Source of the DNA: Rhizophagus clarus
Taxonomy: Eukaryota > Glomeromycota > Glomeromycetes > Glomerales > Glomeraceae
Length of the DNA stretch: 64,000 nt
Reading direction: 5' to 3'
NCBI GenBank assembly: GCA_015698045.1
Contig: BLAL01000254.1
Span: forward strand, 434,001-498,000
Both the position numbers and the translations under genes were made by a program. Positions 46,575 to 58,129 of this stretch are shown here, piece by piece. Position 1 is the first letter of the stretch, and each line of letters starts with the position of its first letter. The notes below the pieces were generated by a model, which saw nothing but the letters and a program-made list of their open reading frames with translations, ran no database searches and was not told the origin of the DNA.

Positions 46575-46802
46575 ATGTCGCCACCACCATCAAAAAAAAG
46601 GACGAGAAAGACCTATTTCCAGCGTCATTCTTATCGTCAAAAAGACAAAGAAGAAAGGAAATGGAAAGATAAATCATATGAATTAGAAAAGAAATATGAT
46701 AATCTTTTAGAAAATTCTGCATATTTTATTGTTTGGGGATTTTTTATTATTTTAATTTTTATTTTTATTTTTATAGCTATTTTAATTAATAAATACTTCT
46801 AG
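46575..46802 (+). CDS. 75-aa putative tail-anchored membrane protein
   Basis: Uninterrupted ORF from ATG 46575 to TAG 46800. The first 45 residues are strongly basic and hydrophilic (PPPSKKRTRKTYFQRH, DKEERKWKDKSYELEKKYDN) with a short helix, then one hydrophobic segment (about residues 50-71: FIVWGFFIILIFIFIFIAIL) and four end residues. That is the layout of a tail-anchored protein facing the cytosol. No family is recognised. The AT-rich hydrophobic codons (TTT, ATT) could arise by chance, so the gene is a candidate only. Confidence 0.4.
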   Translation: MSPPPSKKRTRKTYFQRHSYRQKDKEERKWKDKSYELEKKYDNLLENSAYFIVWGFFIILIFIFIFIAILINKYF

Positions 46803-49120
46803 TTTCATTTAACACTATAATTTTGATCACTTTGATGACTTTTAACTAAAATATGTACGAAAATTATATGTTTTAAATTTAGTAATTATTGATAGCAGCC
46901 AAAATTATGTTTGAAAATTTTATTAAAAAAAAAAAAAATTGGCGTATATACAAAGAAGCTTCAAAATGTAAATTTTTATCGTCTTTCAGATTTCTTTTTT
47001 ATGTAATATACTAATTATGGTTTTAACAATAGATTCTTGAATACTTTTTTTGCTTTAAGATAATAAATTTACAATAAATATTTGATTTTTAAATTATTGG
47101 TAAATTAATTTGAAGAATATTTTCTGTGTCTAATCAGAATATTTAAAAAACCCGTTAATATCACAATTCAAAAATTCAGTATATTTTTCATATAATAATA
47201 TATTATTATAAAATTGTAATTAAATGTACCGTCTAGTAAAGATATTATTACTACATAAGTAACGATTAGTGCTTCGAGCTCATAGATCCATTTCTTGATA
47301 TTTTGGCAGATGACATCCGGTTTTTGGTCTGGATCGAAGCGCAATAATTATATTCAATAATTATATTGTTTATAAAAAAGGAAATATTATTTAGAAATCA
47401 GATGTAAGTATTATTATGAAATCTGACACAATTACTATTTATAGTAATTATCATCATTCAACTAATTAGTGATTATCGTCATTCAACTGATCAAATTGTA
47501 CATTGATTATAATTTTAAAAAAATTGAATTTATTATTTGCTAATAACGAGAGATATTATTAATTTAAATTCTAAATATGATATAAATAAATTGGTTATTC
47601 TATGTACCCTAGTATAGTGATAATATCCTCATCCAATAGATACTGTGAGTTATATCATTAAAACTTTTCAAGTGTTTCTTAATCTTTTCCTGCTAAAGAA
47701 GTAAATGAACATCATATAGATCTTCTTCATTCTGATAAGAATCTTTTATAAGAATTAGATTTAGTAATCACCATTGTGAGAATGGAAAATTTCTAAACTG
47801 ATTATTCAATAAACTTCTAACTATAGCTTAGGGCTAGGGGGTTCTTTTCTGGCTTACTAAATCTTTTATGCAGGTCAGATGAAAAAAATTTTTTTGCGCG
47901 GTGGGAAAAAAATATATTTTTTTTCCAGATGGTTCGGCCATTTAAAACTAAACTTGCTAAAACTAAAACTAAATTTGGTTTTTCTTATTATACTATGTTA
48001 AAAAAGTACTGGTTTTCACGCTTAGCGATGAATACTCGTGTCAAAATTCTTCAATTGCTTTAATACAATCTCATGAATAAAAAAAAATCTCGTGAATAAT
48101 AAAAATCTTCTGAATGAAAAAAAAAACTCCTGAATAAAAAAAAAAATCTCCTGAATGAAAAAAAAAATCTCCTAAATAAAAAAAAAATCTCCTAAATAAA
48201 AAAAAAATCTCCTAAATAAAAAAAATCAATCTCAGACCCAGAATCTTTTATAACCTTTACGTTTTTATTCTTTTCCAAAACTTCAAAATTTTTTTTCCTG
48301 AAATTCAACCTTTTGGTAAGTTGCGCTCCCTGTTTACTGGTACCGGTAACAAAGTTTTAATAATACAACTTACAAGATTGTTAGATAGTATGAGGGGTTC
48401 AAGGAAAACGATCACCTAGGTGATCATGGAATGCGAACTAATTGGCTCCTATCTAACTTATACGTTCAAATTTGTTTCTAATAGTTTTCGTTTCTACTTA
48501 ATAGACTGACTGACAATACTTAAAATAAGGTAATAATGATAAATTTGTATTTAAAAAACGGTCATAAGGGTCATAAGATAATATCCTCTTCTATTATTTT
48601 ATTAGCCTAAGGATTTCTCACTTAGAAATTTATTTCTAATAGTAACTGGTTCTTCAAATTGATAGTAAGTTTCAAAAATAACTTATACAGTAATTATAAA
48701 ATTAACGTAACAAGTTTTAAGATTTTTTTTTTTTTTTTTGATAATAAAATATTAAACAATAAAAAGTAATAAAATACATAAAAATATCAATAAAAAATTA
48801 ATATTAAATAAAACAAAAATAGACATCTACGAGACTACGACTTCAATGATAATCACTAATTGATCTGTGTATCGACGATATATGATTGTGTTACATTACT
48901 TCAAATGCATATTTAAGTGATATTTCTATTAATCTGTTGTGTTCGAACTTCATATATGTTTGTGTATTTTAATTATCCTTATTGGGAAAAATGCATATTA
49001 AGATGAAATCGAATGTTCGTGTATTATCCATTTGGCACATACATATATTTCAGTCAGTATATCTGCAGCAAAATAATAAAATTCATTCATAAAAATTGAG
49101 AATTTAATTTTGATTAACAA
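46803..49120. other. 2.3 kb AT-rich spacer
   Basis: No gene seen. At 48068-48228 a 19-21 bp unit (AAAATCTCCTGAATAAAAAA type) repeats about eight times. At 48410-48425 GATCACCTAGGTGATC is a perfect 16-bp palindrome. The left end of the element around 49-52.6 kb should lie here, but I could not find matching inverted repeats. Confidence 0.5.
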
Positions 49121-52100
49121 ATGTTGCGAAATAGAGCACGAAGGGATACTGTTACATTACCTTTTCGTATTCGAAATAATTTTAAAAGGCAACCACCACA
49201 AGGTATAATAATAGCACCACCAAATGATGATAATGGTAGTGACGGTGAAATAAATTTCGATGATGGTAATGAACAACGAAATAATTGTCATGATGTTGAT
49301 ATGCAATTAGAAAATGAAGAATATGATGGTTATGAGGATGCAGGAAATGATAATGTTTATGCAACATCGTCAGAAAATGATGATAATTATACAGCATTTT
49401 CAGAAAATGAAGAATATGATGATTATAATAGTGATACAGGAACAACATCTCTAGAAAGTGAAGAGTCAGAAAGTGATACAACATCATCTTCAGATAGCGG
49501 AGAAAATAATCGTGCTAATCTCTCATCAGAAGAAAAAATATTCATTGATAGAGCACTAGATGAAAGCAATTTACCAAATTTTAATGGTAATTTTGCACCA
49601 TACTTCCAAGATTTTACTACTGCTGCTTTATTTTGTTGGATTCATAAACATGATATCTCAACAAAAGCATATGAAGATCTTGTTGATATTATTATGAGTC
49701 AAGAATTCGATAGGAACCATATCATGAGAAACATCTGAAGATTTCGAACATGGAGGCAACATCTTCCTCTTCTCCCAATATCTGCAAAATCCGTCCCAAT
49801 TTCATCAAAAAAAACACCATCAACTTCTAAAAACTCAAAGATATCATATCAACTTTCAATAAATGATATCATTTGGTATGTCCTTAATAATCCATCATTA
49901 GTCAATAACATGTATTTTGGTTCTGGTATTGATTCAAAAACAAAATCTGAATACTGGCATGGAACTTTATGGGCAGAATCGCCTCTTTTCAGCCAAGAAC
50001 AATTAACAATATCACAAGGTAAAGATCATATTTGTTGTTGTTTATTCTTCTTTGTGATTTTATAATATAATATAATTTTATTGTTTTTTTTTAATAAATA
50101 TCTAATAGAGACATATAAATGTGGGAATTTTGTTTATTATTATGATAATGACAATAATGAACAACTGCAACTTGGCAAATTAAGGGCAATATTAATAAAT
50201 GAAGTTGATAAACAATATCGGTTAAGAATCCAAAAAGTAATGATTTACCTGAAACTTTTAAAAAGGCACTAAGACAAAATCATTCTCTTACTGGCGAAGT
50301 TTGGTTACAAGACCTATCAGTTCAAACAATAGGAATATCACAAATTTCTAAAAAAGCTAATGTGATGATGATATTTCAGTATAATCAAATTCCCGAAGAA
50401 ACATTATTATATATCACTGAAATAATTTATAAACACGATCATTAATGGCGCATTCGTAGTGTAGATTTTTCATATAAATACCCTGCTGACTATATCATAA
50501 CAAGGCCACCACCATTTCCTTCCATGAAAGTCTACAAGCTATTTTTGGATCTTTATTACGATGATTTTGACATATACCGAAATGTTTATCATTCATTAGG
50601 AGGGGTTTATATACAATTTGGAAACATGCCGAGTCATCAAAGGAAGTTGCTCAAAAATCACTTTGTTTTTGGATTCGTTCCATTCAGTAGTGATTTTAAT
50701 GAGTTTGTAAAACCATTTATTTCTGAAATGAAGGAACTTGAAAAGGGAAAAGTAATGAATATACAAGGACAAGATGTTTGGATAATTGCAAGTATAGGAG
50801 TTGTAACAGCTGACTTACTCTAAGGCAATGACTTGGCTGGTGTACTGCGACAAAATGCTAATAAAGGGTGTAGGAGTTGCACTATAAGTAAAGATTCATT
50901 CACTGATTTTACTCAAGATATGGCTTTAACTTCTCAATATCATCATTTGACGGATTCTGAATTTTCTTTAATATCTGCTGAAACAGTTATTGCTCAAAAA
51001 AAAATGACTTAGTAGGGAATATAGATTGAAATTACGGCCTAGTATTTTAGATGAACTTAAAAGAGAAAGACATCTACAAACACCACAAGATATTTATCAT
51101 GTTACTGCGGGAAAGATCGGGCGTCTACTCAAATTAACTTGTGAATTATTTTCACAAGAAGGAGAAAATGATTTCATCAAAACCTGGAAAGACTTTGAGA
51201 AACTAAAGACATGGTCACGTATACCAAATCCCATTAGCCACCGGGAAAGTTTTATAATGTCTGATTACCTCTGGGTTGCTATGATAATGCCTTTTATACC
51301 AAATCAGTTTTTAAAAATAACTAGTTTGAAGAATAATGAAGCGAAAAATATTCAACAGCGAATTGGCGTATCACGTATTAATTTAGTAAAAAATGCTGTA
51401 ATTACTTGTTGGGTTCATGTAGCAAAAACAATAAGTATGGTCTTTAAAAACAAGTTTATGAATAATTCTTATGAAGAATTACAACAAAATCTTAAAGAAG
51501 AAATGAATATTCTCCCAAAGGTATAAATAATAGATGATTACTTAGTACAAATTTGAATAAATTATTTACTGTACTAATAATAATAAATGATCTTTAGGTT
51601 TTCTCTGAATTTGTCAATTTGCCAAATTTGCATATTAGTATCCATTTACTAATGCATGCAAAAACTTATGGTACTCTTATAAATACTCAATGCGGTATTA
51701 AAGAGATGGTGCATCAGATTTTTAAAGCAATGGTATTACAGACAAATCGAAAGAATATTGAATTAGATTTATTAAAACGATATACCACACTTTTCGCAAT
51801 TCGTCATCTAGTAGATGGTAGTATAGATCAAAGGTTATCATGACATTGTGACGGTTTTACTTCTATGACATCAAATTTTAGGCATATATTAACCAATTGG
51901 TATATTACCGAAGACAAAGAAACATCAAATGAACATGATGAACAAGATGATGGTTTGTATTGTAATTTATTATTTACTAAGTGATGATACTATTTTTTTT
52001 TTCTAAAAATGTTATTTATTTGATTAATTTTATATATATTGTAATTTTATTATAGTAGTAACTTCTCCGGTAAACTTTATTACAAATATTACCTTAAAAA

Positions 52101-52600
52101 AGGAAGTATCCCGACAAGATCGTAAAAATGTTATGTTGAACTTGCCACATTTCAATTCTGAGTTGCTCCTTTCATTTGAAGATATTGAATTTAAGTCAGC
52201 TCTTGTATATTCTCAAATGAGTTGGTATAAATTGGCAACATATACAATAGAAGAAACTACTAGTGGTGTCTTCTCCAAAATCCATCTTCATATTGGTGAC
52301 TTCGTAATAATACAAGAAGAAAATCATGATGAATGTTATGTAATTATAAAAGGAATCTTCAAATATAAAGCCAACAATAATAAATTTTATGCATTCATTA
52401 TTCTTGATTGGTTTGAAGAAATTAAGAGAGTTCATCATGTATTGAAATGTCCCCTTTATCGTATTCAGGCAACCGATGATACATGTTGAAGAAGAATATT
52501 CCCAATATCAGTAGTTGACCATGTGCAAAAGGTTCACTTTGTTTATGATGCAACGAATGAATGCTGGATAAAAAATAATTTTTTTTTTACTGCTATATAA
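49121..52600 (+). pseudogene. CACTA/KDZ-related transposase, four exons, broken
   Basis: Exons 49121-50018, 50109-51520, 51598-51952 and 52056-52600 are joined by GT..AG introns in fitting phase. After a basic N-terminus comes an acidic Asn/Asp/Ser-rich stretch. The core blocks are YKLFLDLYYDDFDIYRN, QDVWIIASIGVVTADL, GNDLAGVLRQNANKGCRSC and LHISIHLLMHAKTYGTLI with GIKEM. These align by eye with NLDWFQPYEG, SCDIPGVQKL...CHRCKK and LHLSLHLCECSYDYGP...FERMNG of the 16-19 kb transposase, so it is related to that superfamily (fungal Plavaka/KDZ type possible). Stops: TGA 49736, TAA 50443, TAA 50821, TGA 51839, TGA 52487; A-run indels near 50235 and 51000. Confidence 0.7.
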
Positions 52601-52739
52601 CTTTATAATTAAGACTTCTATTATATGAAGAACTTATCTGGTGTTATATTTATATTTGTAATTAGGATTGGTAGTAATTGTTATTTAAAATCAATGCATT
52701 TAGCGATTTTTCATATTGTGATGACATCGTAACGATCTT

Positions 52740-53280
52740 GATCTGATCAACCAATAAAAAGCTTTATTTCTTGTTTTTTGTTTTACTGATAAAAACCATC
52801 ACACTCCTCTTTTTTCTGTTAGATACTCCTTTTACGTAAAAACGTTAGTATTTATTTATGAAATTTTGATACCTTTGAAATAAAGTTTTTTTTGAGATTT
52901 AACCACTGTTTTTTTCACAATGGTATTTGAAATAAAATAAATATACCAGCAAGTACGGTATTATTAACTACATTTACTTTTTTTTCAGTATTTTGATGAG
53001 TTGGAGGTATAAAACAAAACTCGAATGTTAGTTTTTAACTTATAGGAAGTTTCCTTACGTTTCTTATTATTTTTTTAGGTACTTTTTTAGGTCCAACATT
53101 TCTTTTATTAATTCTTTTTAGGATATTGATTAGAAGTACTGGGTACTGGAAATTAAAAATGATAAGTTTTCGCAAAACTGCCATTTTCTTTATTTTTTTT
53201 TTTTTTTCATTATGTCTAATGACTTGTTGAGCAATCGCTAACTAGATGTCGAGATAATAAATTATCCTTCAATTATCGTA
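52740..53280. other. Spacer with scattered micro-exon-like pieces
   Basis: On the plus strand TTTTTTTTTTCAG is followed by TATTTTGATGAGTTGGAG and GTATAAA (52987-53015), and TTTTTAG by GATATTGATTAGAAGTACTG with ATAAGTTTTCGCAAAACTG (53119-53185). These match the unit type at 28.2-28.9 kb. No gene. Confidence 0.35.
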
Positions 53281-53283
53281 AAA

Positions 53284-53640
53284 TTGTTAGTAGACCATGG
53301 CATGTTTACAATAAACGAAAACAAATCTTATCCAACTCCGGTATGGGTGATCGATTACTTAGGGTTTCAAATCTATTCAAAAGCAATGACACTCAAATTG
53401 CCAATACACAAAATAAAGAGCTTAGTGAGGGAATGTCAGAAAGCGAAACAACTCAAAATTCTCTCGTATGAAAACTTGCCTCGTTAATAGGAAAGATTGC
53501 GAACGCGATTTTCTACATTCTGCGACCAAAACAGAGGTTTGAAGTAGAAGGATGGAATGGCTCAGAAACCATCATAGATTTATGTGTTAAAATAGCTTTC
53601 TTATGCGCACTTGTGTCCGCAACTGTTGCATCTTGTTTTC
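53284..53640 (+). pseudogene. Reverse transcriptase/RNase H scrap of a DIRS- or Ty3-like element
   Basis: HGMFTINENKSYPTPVWVID then YLGFQIYSKAMTLKLPIHKI, KSLVRECQKAKQLKILSYE and, after a one-base shift at about 53475, LASLIGKIANAIFYILRPKQ. The order 'x-IDYLGF-x-LP-x-K-x-...-LASLIGK' is the end of the reverse transcriptase palm/thumb and connection region of DIRS1/Ty3 elements. The piece ends at a possible donor (CAGTAAGTAT, 53640) with a matching TTTACAG at 53722. Only about 115 codons remain; nothing else of the element is visible. Confidence 0.55.
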
Positions 53641-53999
53641 AGTAAGTATGATATTATTATTAATCATGTATTTCTTAAAAGCTGAATGGTATTATTAAAT
53701 AAGTGTAACTGCTTCGTTTACAGAAGAAATATTTCGATGTCACTGAGTAAATATTCTGAAGATGAAGTCGCTTAGAGAGGTATGGAACAAACTGAATAGT
53801 ATTATTGGTGAATTATGTTGTTTTATTTTGTAGAATATTAATTTACTTAATAAGTTTCTGGAAATAAAGTTCAAACAAACTAGTAACTTCACTAATGATG
53901 TTCTGCTAAATTGTAATTATTTATTTAATACTAGTAATTAAATTAATATCTATCAGATATGTAATAAGTAAAATTTTGATTATTAATAATTAAATTGAT

Positions 54000-54480
54000 A
54001 AAATCATAATACCAAGCCAGTAACATTTAAATATCGTTAAGATATAATTGTTCAGTTTTCTACTAGTTAGTATACTATATCTTAATGACATTGATATGGG
54101 AACATATTGGCCTCATGCCAATCTTTTAATGATAACTGTGACGATATCATACTGGCTTCATAGCGATTTTTAAATGATAAAATGCTGGCACAGTTATAAT
54201 GTAATTAATACTGCGACGATATCATACTGGCTTCATAATGATCTTTAAATGATAACATGCTGGCACAGTTATAATGTAATTAATACTGCGACAATATCAT
54301 GTTGGTAACAAAACGATGCTATCTTAGTGTCAATAAGATATTGTTTTGTTATTGTTTACTGTATCATCACAGTATTATTACGTTATCGTTAAGAGAGTTG
54401 TAACTATATCAATACGTTATCATTTTAGAATATCGTCATGAAATCGTCAAGATCTCATAATGATGTTGTTAAGATATTGT
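54000..54480. repeat. GATATC-rich region with a 75-bp tandem repeat
   Basis: Units starting at 54135, 54210 and 54285 (ACTGCGACGATATCATACTG ...GCTGGCACAGTTATAATGTA) repeat with a 75-bp period, 2.2 copies. The surroundings are rich in AAGATAT, GATATC and ATCGT words, as at 27.0-27.5 kb. Confidence 0.75.
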
Positions 54481-54599
54481 TTTAGATTTGAATATTTCAG
54501 TAAAGAATGTTTATTAAAATAAAAAAAAATTATAAAAATTGTTTTATTTATCTGGCCAAATATTCATATTAAAAAAATCTGCTAAGAAAAATAAAAGAT

Positions 54600-54870
54600 A
54601 AATCAGTTGATAATTATTAAAATAAAAAAAAATATTAAAAAGTTTTTTACTTACTCAATTCTGCCTTAGAAGATCAAACAAATACCTAAAAAAGGAAAAC
54701 AAACAATTAGTAATATTTTGGCACTAAAATAATAAATTTTTAACTTTTTACTCACTGCATTTTCATATTTAGTGAATCAAAAAAAAAAAATCCTAAAAAA
54801 ATGAATTAGTAATATTTATTAAAGTAAATAAAGAAAAAATAAAAAAAAGTACCTAACAAAAATGGCATGT
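54600..54870 (-). repeat. Two or three micro-exon-like units
   Basis: On the minus strand: TTTTTTAG, GTATTTGTTTGATCTTCTAA + GGCAGAATTGA, GTAAGTAAAA (54686-54646); and TTTTTAG, GATTTTTTTTTTTTGATTC..ATGCA, GTGAGTAAAA (54797-54757). Branch-like TTACTAAT words lie before the acceptors. Confidence 0.45.
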
Positions 54871-54899
54871 TCGAAGAGCTTGAAAACCACTTAAAAAAT

Positions 54900-56690
54900 G
54901 TTATTTTTTTGTATTTTTTTATTTATTTTTATTTGTTATTTTTTTGTGTCTATTTTTACTGTTAAAAAATTTTTTAAAAAAAAGTATAAAAAAGAGGAAG
55001 AGAAAAGTATATAGGAAAAAAGGAAAGAGAAATTACGTGTAAAGAGTAAAGGAAAAAAGATATTAAAAAAGATCGATTTTTTTTTTGACTTTTGATAAAT
55101 CATATAACATAGAAATAGTTTTGTAACACATATTTGTAATATTTGTAGATCATTTTATATAAAAAATAAAATTAATCTTTAGTAGAAAAATCCTTAAAGA
55201 TTTTTTTTATTAGGAATTCTTAAGAATCCTATAAGTTATAGAAGATTTGTTAAGGGATTTTTAAGAAATCCATAAAATATCTGATCCCTATAGTAATTTA
55301 TAAAATCCATAAGAATCTGCACCCTAAAAAAATTACTAATGGCAAAAAAATCTAAAAATGTACTTTTTGCTTATAATTTCAAGATTTATAAACTATTTAA
55401 ACTAAAATTCAATTCTTCTTTAAAAAAAAAAAAAAAAGGAAGAAATATTAATAATATTTCAAAATTTTTTTTTTTTTTTTTTTGCAAGGTAGTGCAATTT
55501 GTGAGTTTATTGGTTATATGGGAATACAGATATATCTGTTATTTATATAATCAATTTATTAAAACTTCAAACTGGTTCTCCATTCTAAAAGATTGCTCCC
55601 GTACCCTACCATTACTTTATGAAATTCATCTATATCCTTCTATAGTAACTATTGAATTATATGGAATTATTAAATAATAATATTTCAAATTAAAAATAAA
55701 AAATAAAATAAAAAAATTCTTTCTATTTTTACTGATGGTTTAGTTTAAAGATTTCAAAGCTTGTTCAAACCAAAAAAAGAAAATAAAAGAACCAAAAATG
55801 TTTAAATAAAAATCTTTTTTTTTCTTATTTTTTTTTTTTAAAAAAAAAATAATAATAATGATTATGATAACGAAAATATTTTAATTAAATATATTCTTAA
55901 TTTAGCAAATAATAAACATTATAACGTCTTTTCTTTTAACATACATTAATGTTAGATCTGATAGTCATATAAAAATAATTATATCAACATATGGATTTAC
56001 TGATCAAATTATGTAAATCATATATTGCATAATTCAAAATTATTTATATGAGATAATCTAAATATGGTATTTTTTTTTAGTTATATAAATTGTTATTTAA
56101 TTATATCAATTCGTTATATCAAAATAATGTCAACTTAAAAAATTATTATTATTATAAATATCAATATAATATTGATTCAAGTAAATTTTATAAAAATTTT
56201 GTTAAAAGAATTTTGCACTTTTTTTGAGATAAATTTTGTAATAAAATTTTATTAAAGGTAAGGTTTTCATGTTAAAATTTTTCACAATAAATTTTTCGTT
56301 AAGTAAAGATTTTCAGTCTGTATTTTAACTGTTAACTATACTTAGTATTTGTTTATTTATGTTACTAAAATTTTTTGGTAGTTTTATCAACTTGATTATA
56401 AAATATATCGATTACTTTATAAATTACAATAATTAGCACTTTTTATATTTATTAATAGCCATGTTTAAGTATAGGGGATATCTAAAGTGAAGCAGATTTG
56501 ATTAGAATTACAGCATTAAAAAATTACAAATATGATAAATAATGGATGTGACAAACAGGTTTTTACTAACTGAAAAAATTCTGAGTTCCCAGAATACTTA
56601 ATAAAAATGAGAAAGTAAAGGGTATGACACTTAATGACAAATATTTTACTATGATCACGTGATTCTACTCTGCTTTAGATGTCCCCTAAG
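54900..56690. other. AT-rich spacer upstream of the deaminase gene
   Basis: No supported gene. The 112-codon ORF at 55339 is built around homopolymer runs (KKKKKK, FFFFFF) and lacks protein-like composition. 56225-56300 has TTTTGTAATAAAATTTTATT-type palindromes. Confidence 0.4.
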
Positions 56691-56691
56691 T

Positions 56692-58074
56692 ATGGCAAGC
56701 CTATTATACAGTCAAGTAGTTAAAATGACTCTGTTAGAAGAGCATATAAAAGAGCGTGAGAAAGAGTTGAAAGAATTGAAAGAATATGAGAAAGAGCTAA
56801 AAGAGTGTGAGAAAGAGCTATATAGCAAAGAATGCGTTATCCAGAGTATTAACTTTGTTGTTGATGAAGCAAGTAAAAAAGTACCAGGATTGAAGGAATA
56901 TGAAAAATTTTCCTGCTACTTAGCAACAATACTTGCAAGAGAAAAACAAGTAGTTGTAGTATGGTTGAGAATTTTATTAGATAGCTGTGAAATTCATCTT
57001 TCTAAGAACTTCGCTTGGCTTGACTATGATCTTAAGTATATTGATAAAATTATGAAGTATCTGAAAGATATATCGAATAATGCTCCTGCAAAATTAAGCA
57101 ATGTCGAAAATGCTTTTACTGAAACTGTAATGTTATACTGCTCTGCTAAACTTGAGTCTAGATTGAAAAAACTTAAGGATTATATTAAAAATAATAGTAA
57201 TAATGAACATGTTAAATCTTTTAAGGATTTTTTTTTAACTAATATTAATTATACAGATAGTATGACTATGATATCTTATGTTTGTAACTTGTATTATAAG
57301 GAAGTTAAAGATAAGCAAAATAAGTCAAATAAGTCTAAAATCCCCTTAGAATTTTTGGAATATATTAAGAAAGTGGGGTCTTATGCTGGGTCTATGTCAG
57401 GTATCATAGATTGTGCACGTAATATACAATTTAAACAACTATTCTTTAATGTTAAAGTATTTAAAAGGAGTCCTGTTATCATAAATAATCAGTCCATATA
57501 TTCGTGGAAAAATATTATTAGAAGGTTTATTGATGAAGAAAAATATAAAGAATTCATGGATAAGTGTTTAAACAAGACTAAAGTAATGGAAAGAATGAGA
57601 AAAGTATATACTGATAATACCACACAACAACAACAACTACTTAACGACGATGATGTTAAACAATGTATATACTTACATGCAGAAATGAACATATTGACTT
57701 ATATTATCGACAATAAAATTAATGGAAGAACGTTTATAGCAGTGTCTAAAAAATGTTGTTACTTGTGTGAACTTTATATTAATTTTGCACGAGATCAAGG
57801 ATATAATATTATTGTTACTGGAAACCATAAGAAAGTATATAGTGGATGGAAACTTCCAAATGTAAAGGATAGCAACTTTAAGATCAGATCCTTAAGATAT
57901 ATACTAAAAAGTCTTGATCAAATCATAGGGAAAAAATTAGAACACTATACTAGGAGTTTGCCGGCAGTTCTTAATAGCAATGAAAATAGCTTAAATCCAA
58001 ATAATAGTAATGAGAATATGGATACTTATTATAAAAATACTGACAAAAAAATTAAGAAGTTTAGTCTTTTTTAA
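56692..58074 (+). CDS. OTT_1508-like nucleic-acid/nucleotide deaminase
   Basis: The only long uninterrupted gene of the window: 460 residues from ATG 56692 (another ATG at 56725; the frame is open upstream to a non-ATG GTG at 56659). Residues about 15-45 form a Glu/Lys coiled coil (EREKELKELKEYEKELKECE). A helical middle follows. Near residue 340 is LHAEMNILTYII, and about 25 residues later SKKCCYLCELYINFARDQ. The HAE plus CxxC pair binds the catalytic zinc of the cytidine-deaminase superfamily; the 'HAE..., VS.K.CYLCE' form is that of the OTT_1508-like family (PF14441), expanded in fungi and of unknown substrate. It ends with a Asn/Lys-rich tail. AATAAA lies 48 bp past the stop. Family recognition is by motif; the substrate is unknown. 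Confidence 0.75.
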   Translation: MASLLYSQVVKMTLLEEHIKEREKELKELKEYEKELKECEKELYSKECVIQSINFVVDEASKKVPGLKEYEKFSCYLATILAREKQVVVVWLRILLDSCEIHLSKNFAWLDYDLKYIDKIMKYLKDISNNAPAKLSNVENAFTETVMLYCSAKLESRLKKLKDYIKNNSNNEHVKSFKDFFLTNINYTDSMTMISYVCNLYYKEVKDKQNKSNKSKIPLEFLEYIKKVGSYAGSMSGIIDCARNIQFKQLFFNVKVFKRSPVIINNQSIYSWKNIIRRFIDEEKYKEFMDKCLNKTKVMERMRKVYTDNTTQQQQLLNDDDVKQCIYLHAEMNILTYIIDNKINGRTFIAVSKKCCYLCELYINFARDQGYNIIVTGNHKKVYSGWKLPNVKDSNFKIRSLRYILKSLDQIIGKKLEHYTRSLPAVLNSNENSLNPNNSNENMDTYYKNTDKKIKKFSLF

Positions 58075-58121
58075 TATATAAAAGAAAAAGTGTAATTGCA
58101 GAAATAAGGGTATATTTTATC

Positions 58122-58127
58122 AATAAA
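58122..58127 (+). terminator. Polyadenylation-type signal of the deaminase gene
   Basis: AATAAA 48 bp after the stop codon, followed by A/T-rich sequence. Consistent with, but no proof of, the 3' end. Confidence 0.35.
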
Positions 58128-58129
58128 GC

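Noticed and set aside
48350-48440. tRNA-like GGGTTCAAGG near a palindrome
   Set aside because: No acceptor stem or second box fits; no cloverleaf can be drawn.
49182-49487. His/Tyr-rich minus ORF
   Set aside because: Shadow of the acidic Asn/Asp-rich N-terminus of the plus-strand transposase.
55339-55677. 112-codon ORF
   Set aside because: Driven by A and T homopolymer runs; no protein-like features.
57489-57692. Ser/Cys-rich minus ORF
   Set aside because: Shadow of the deaminase gene.
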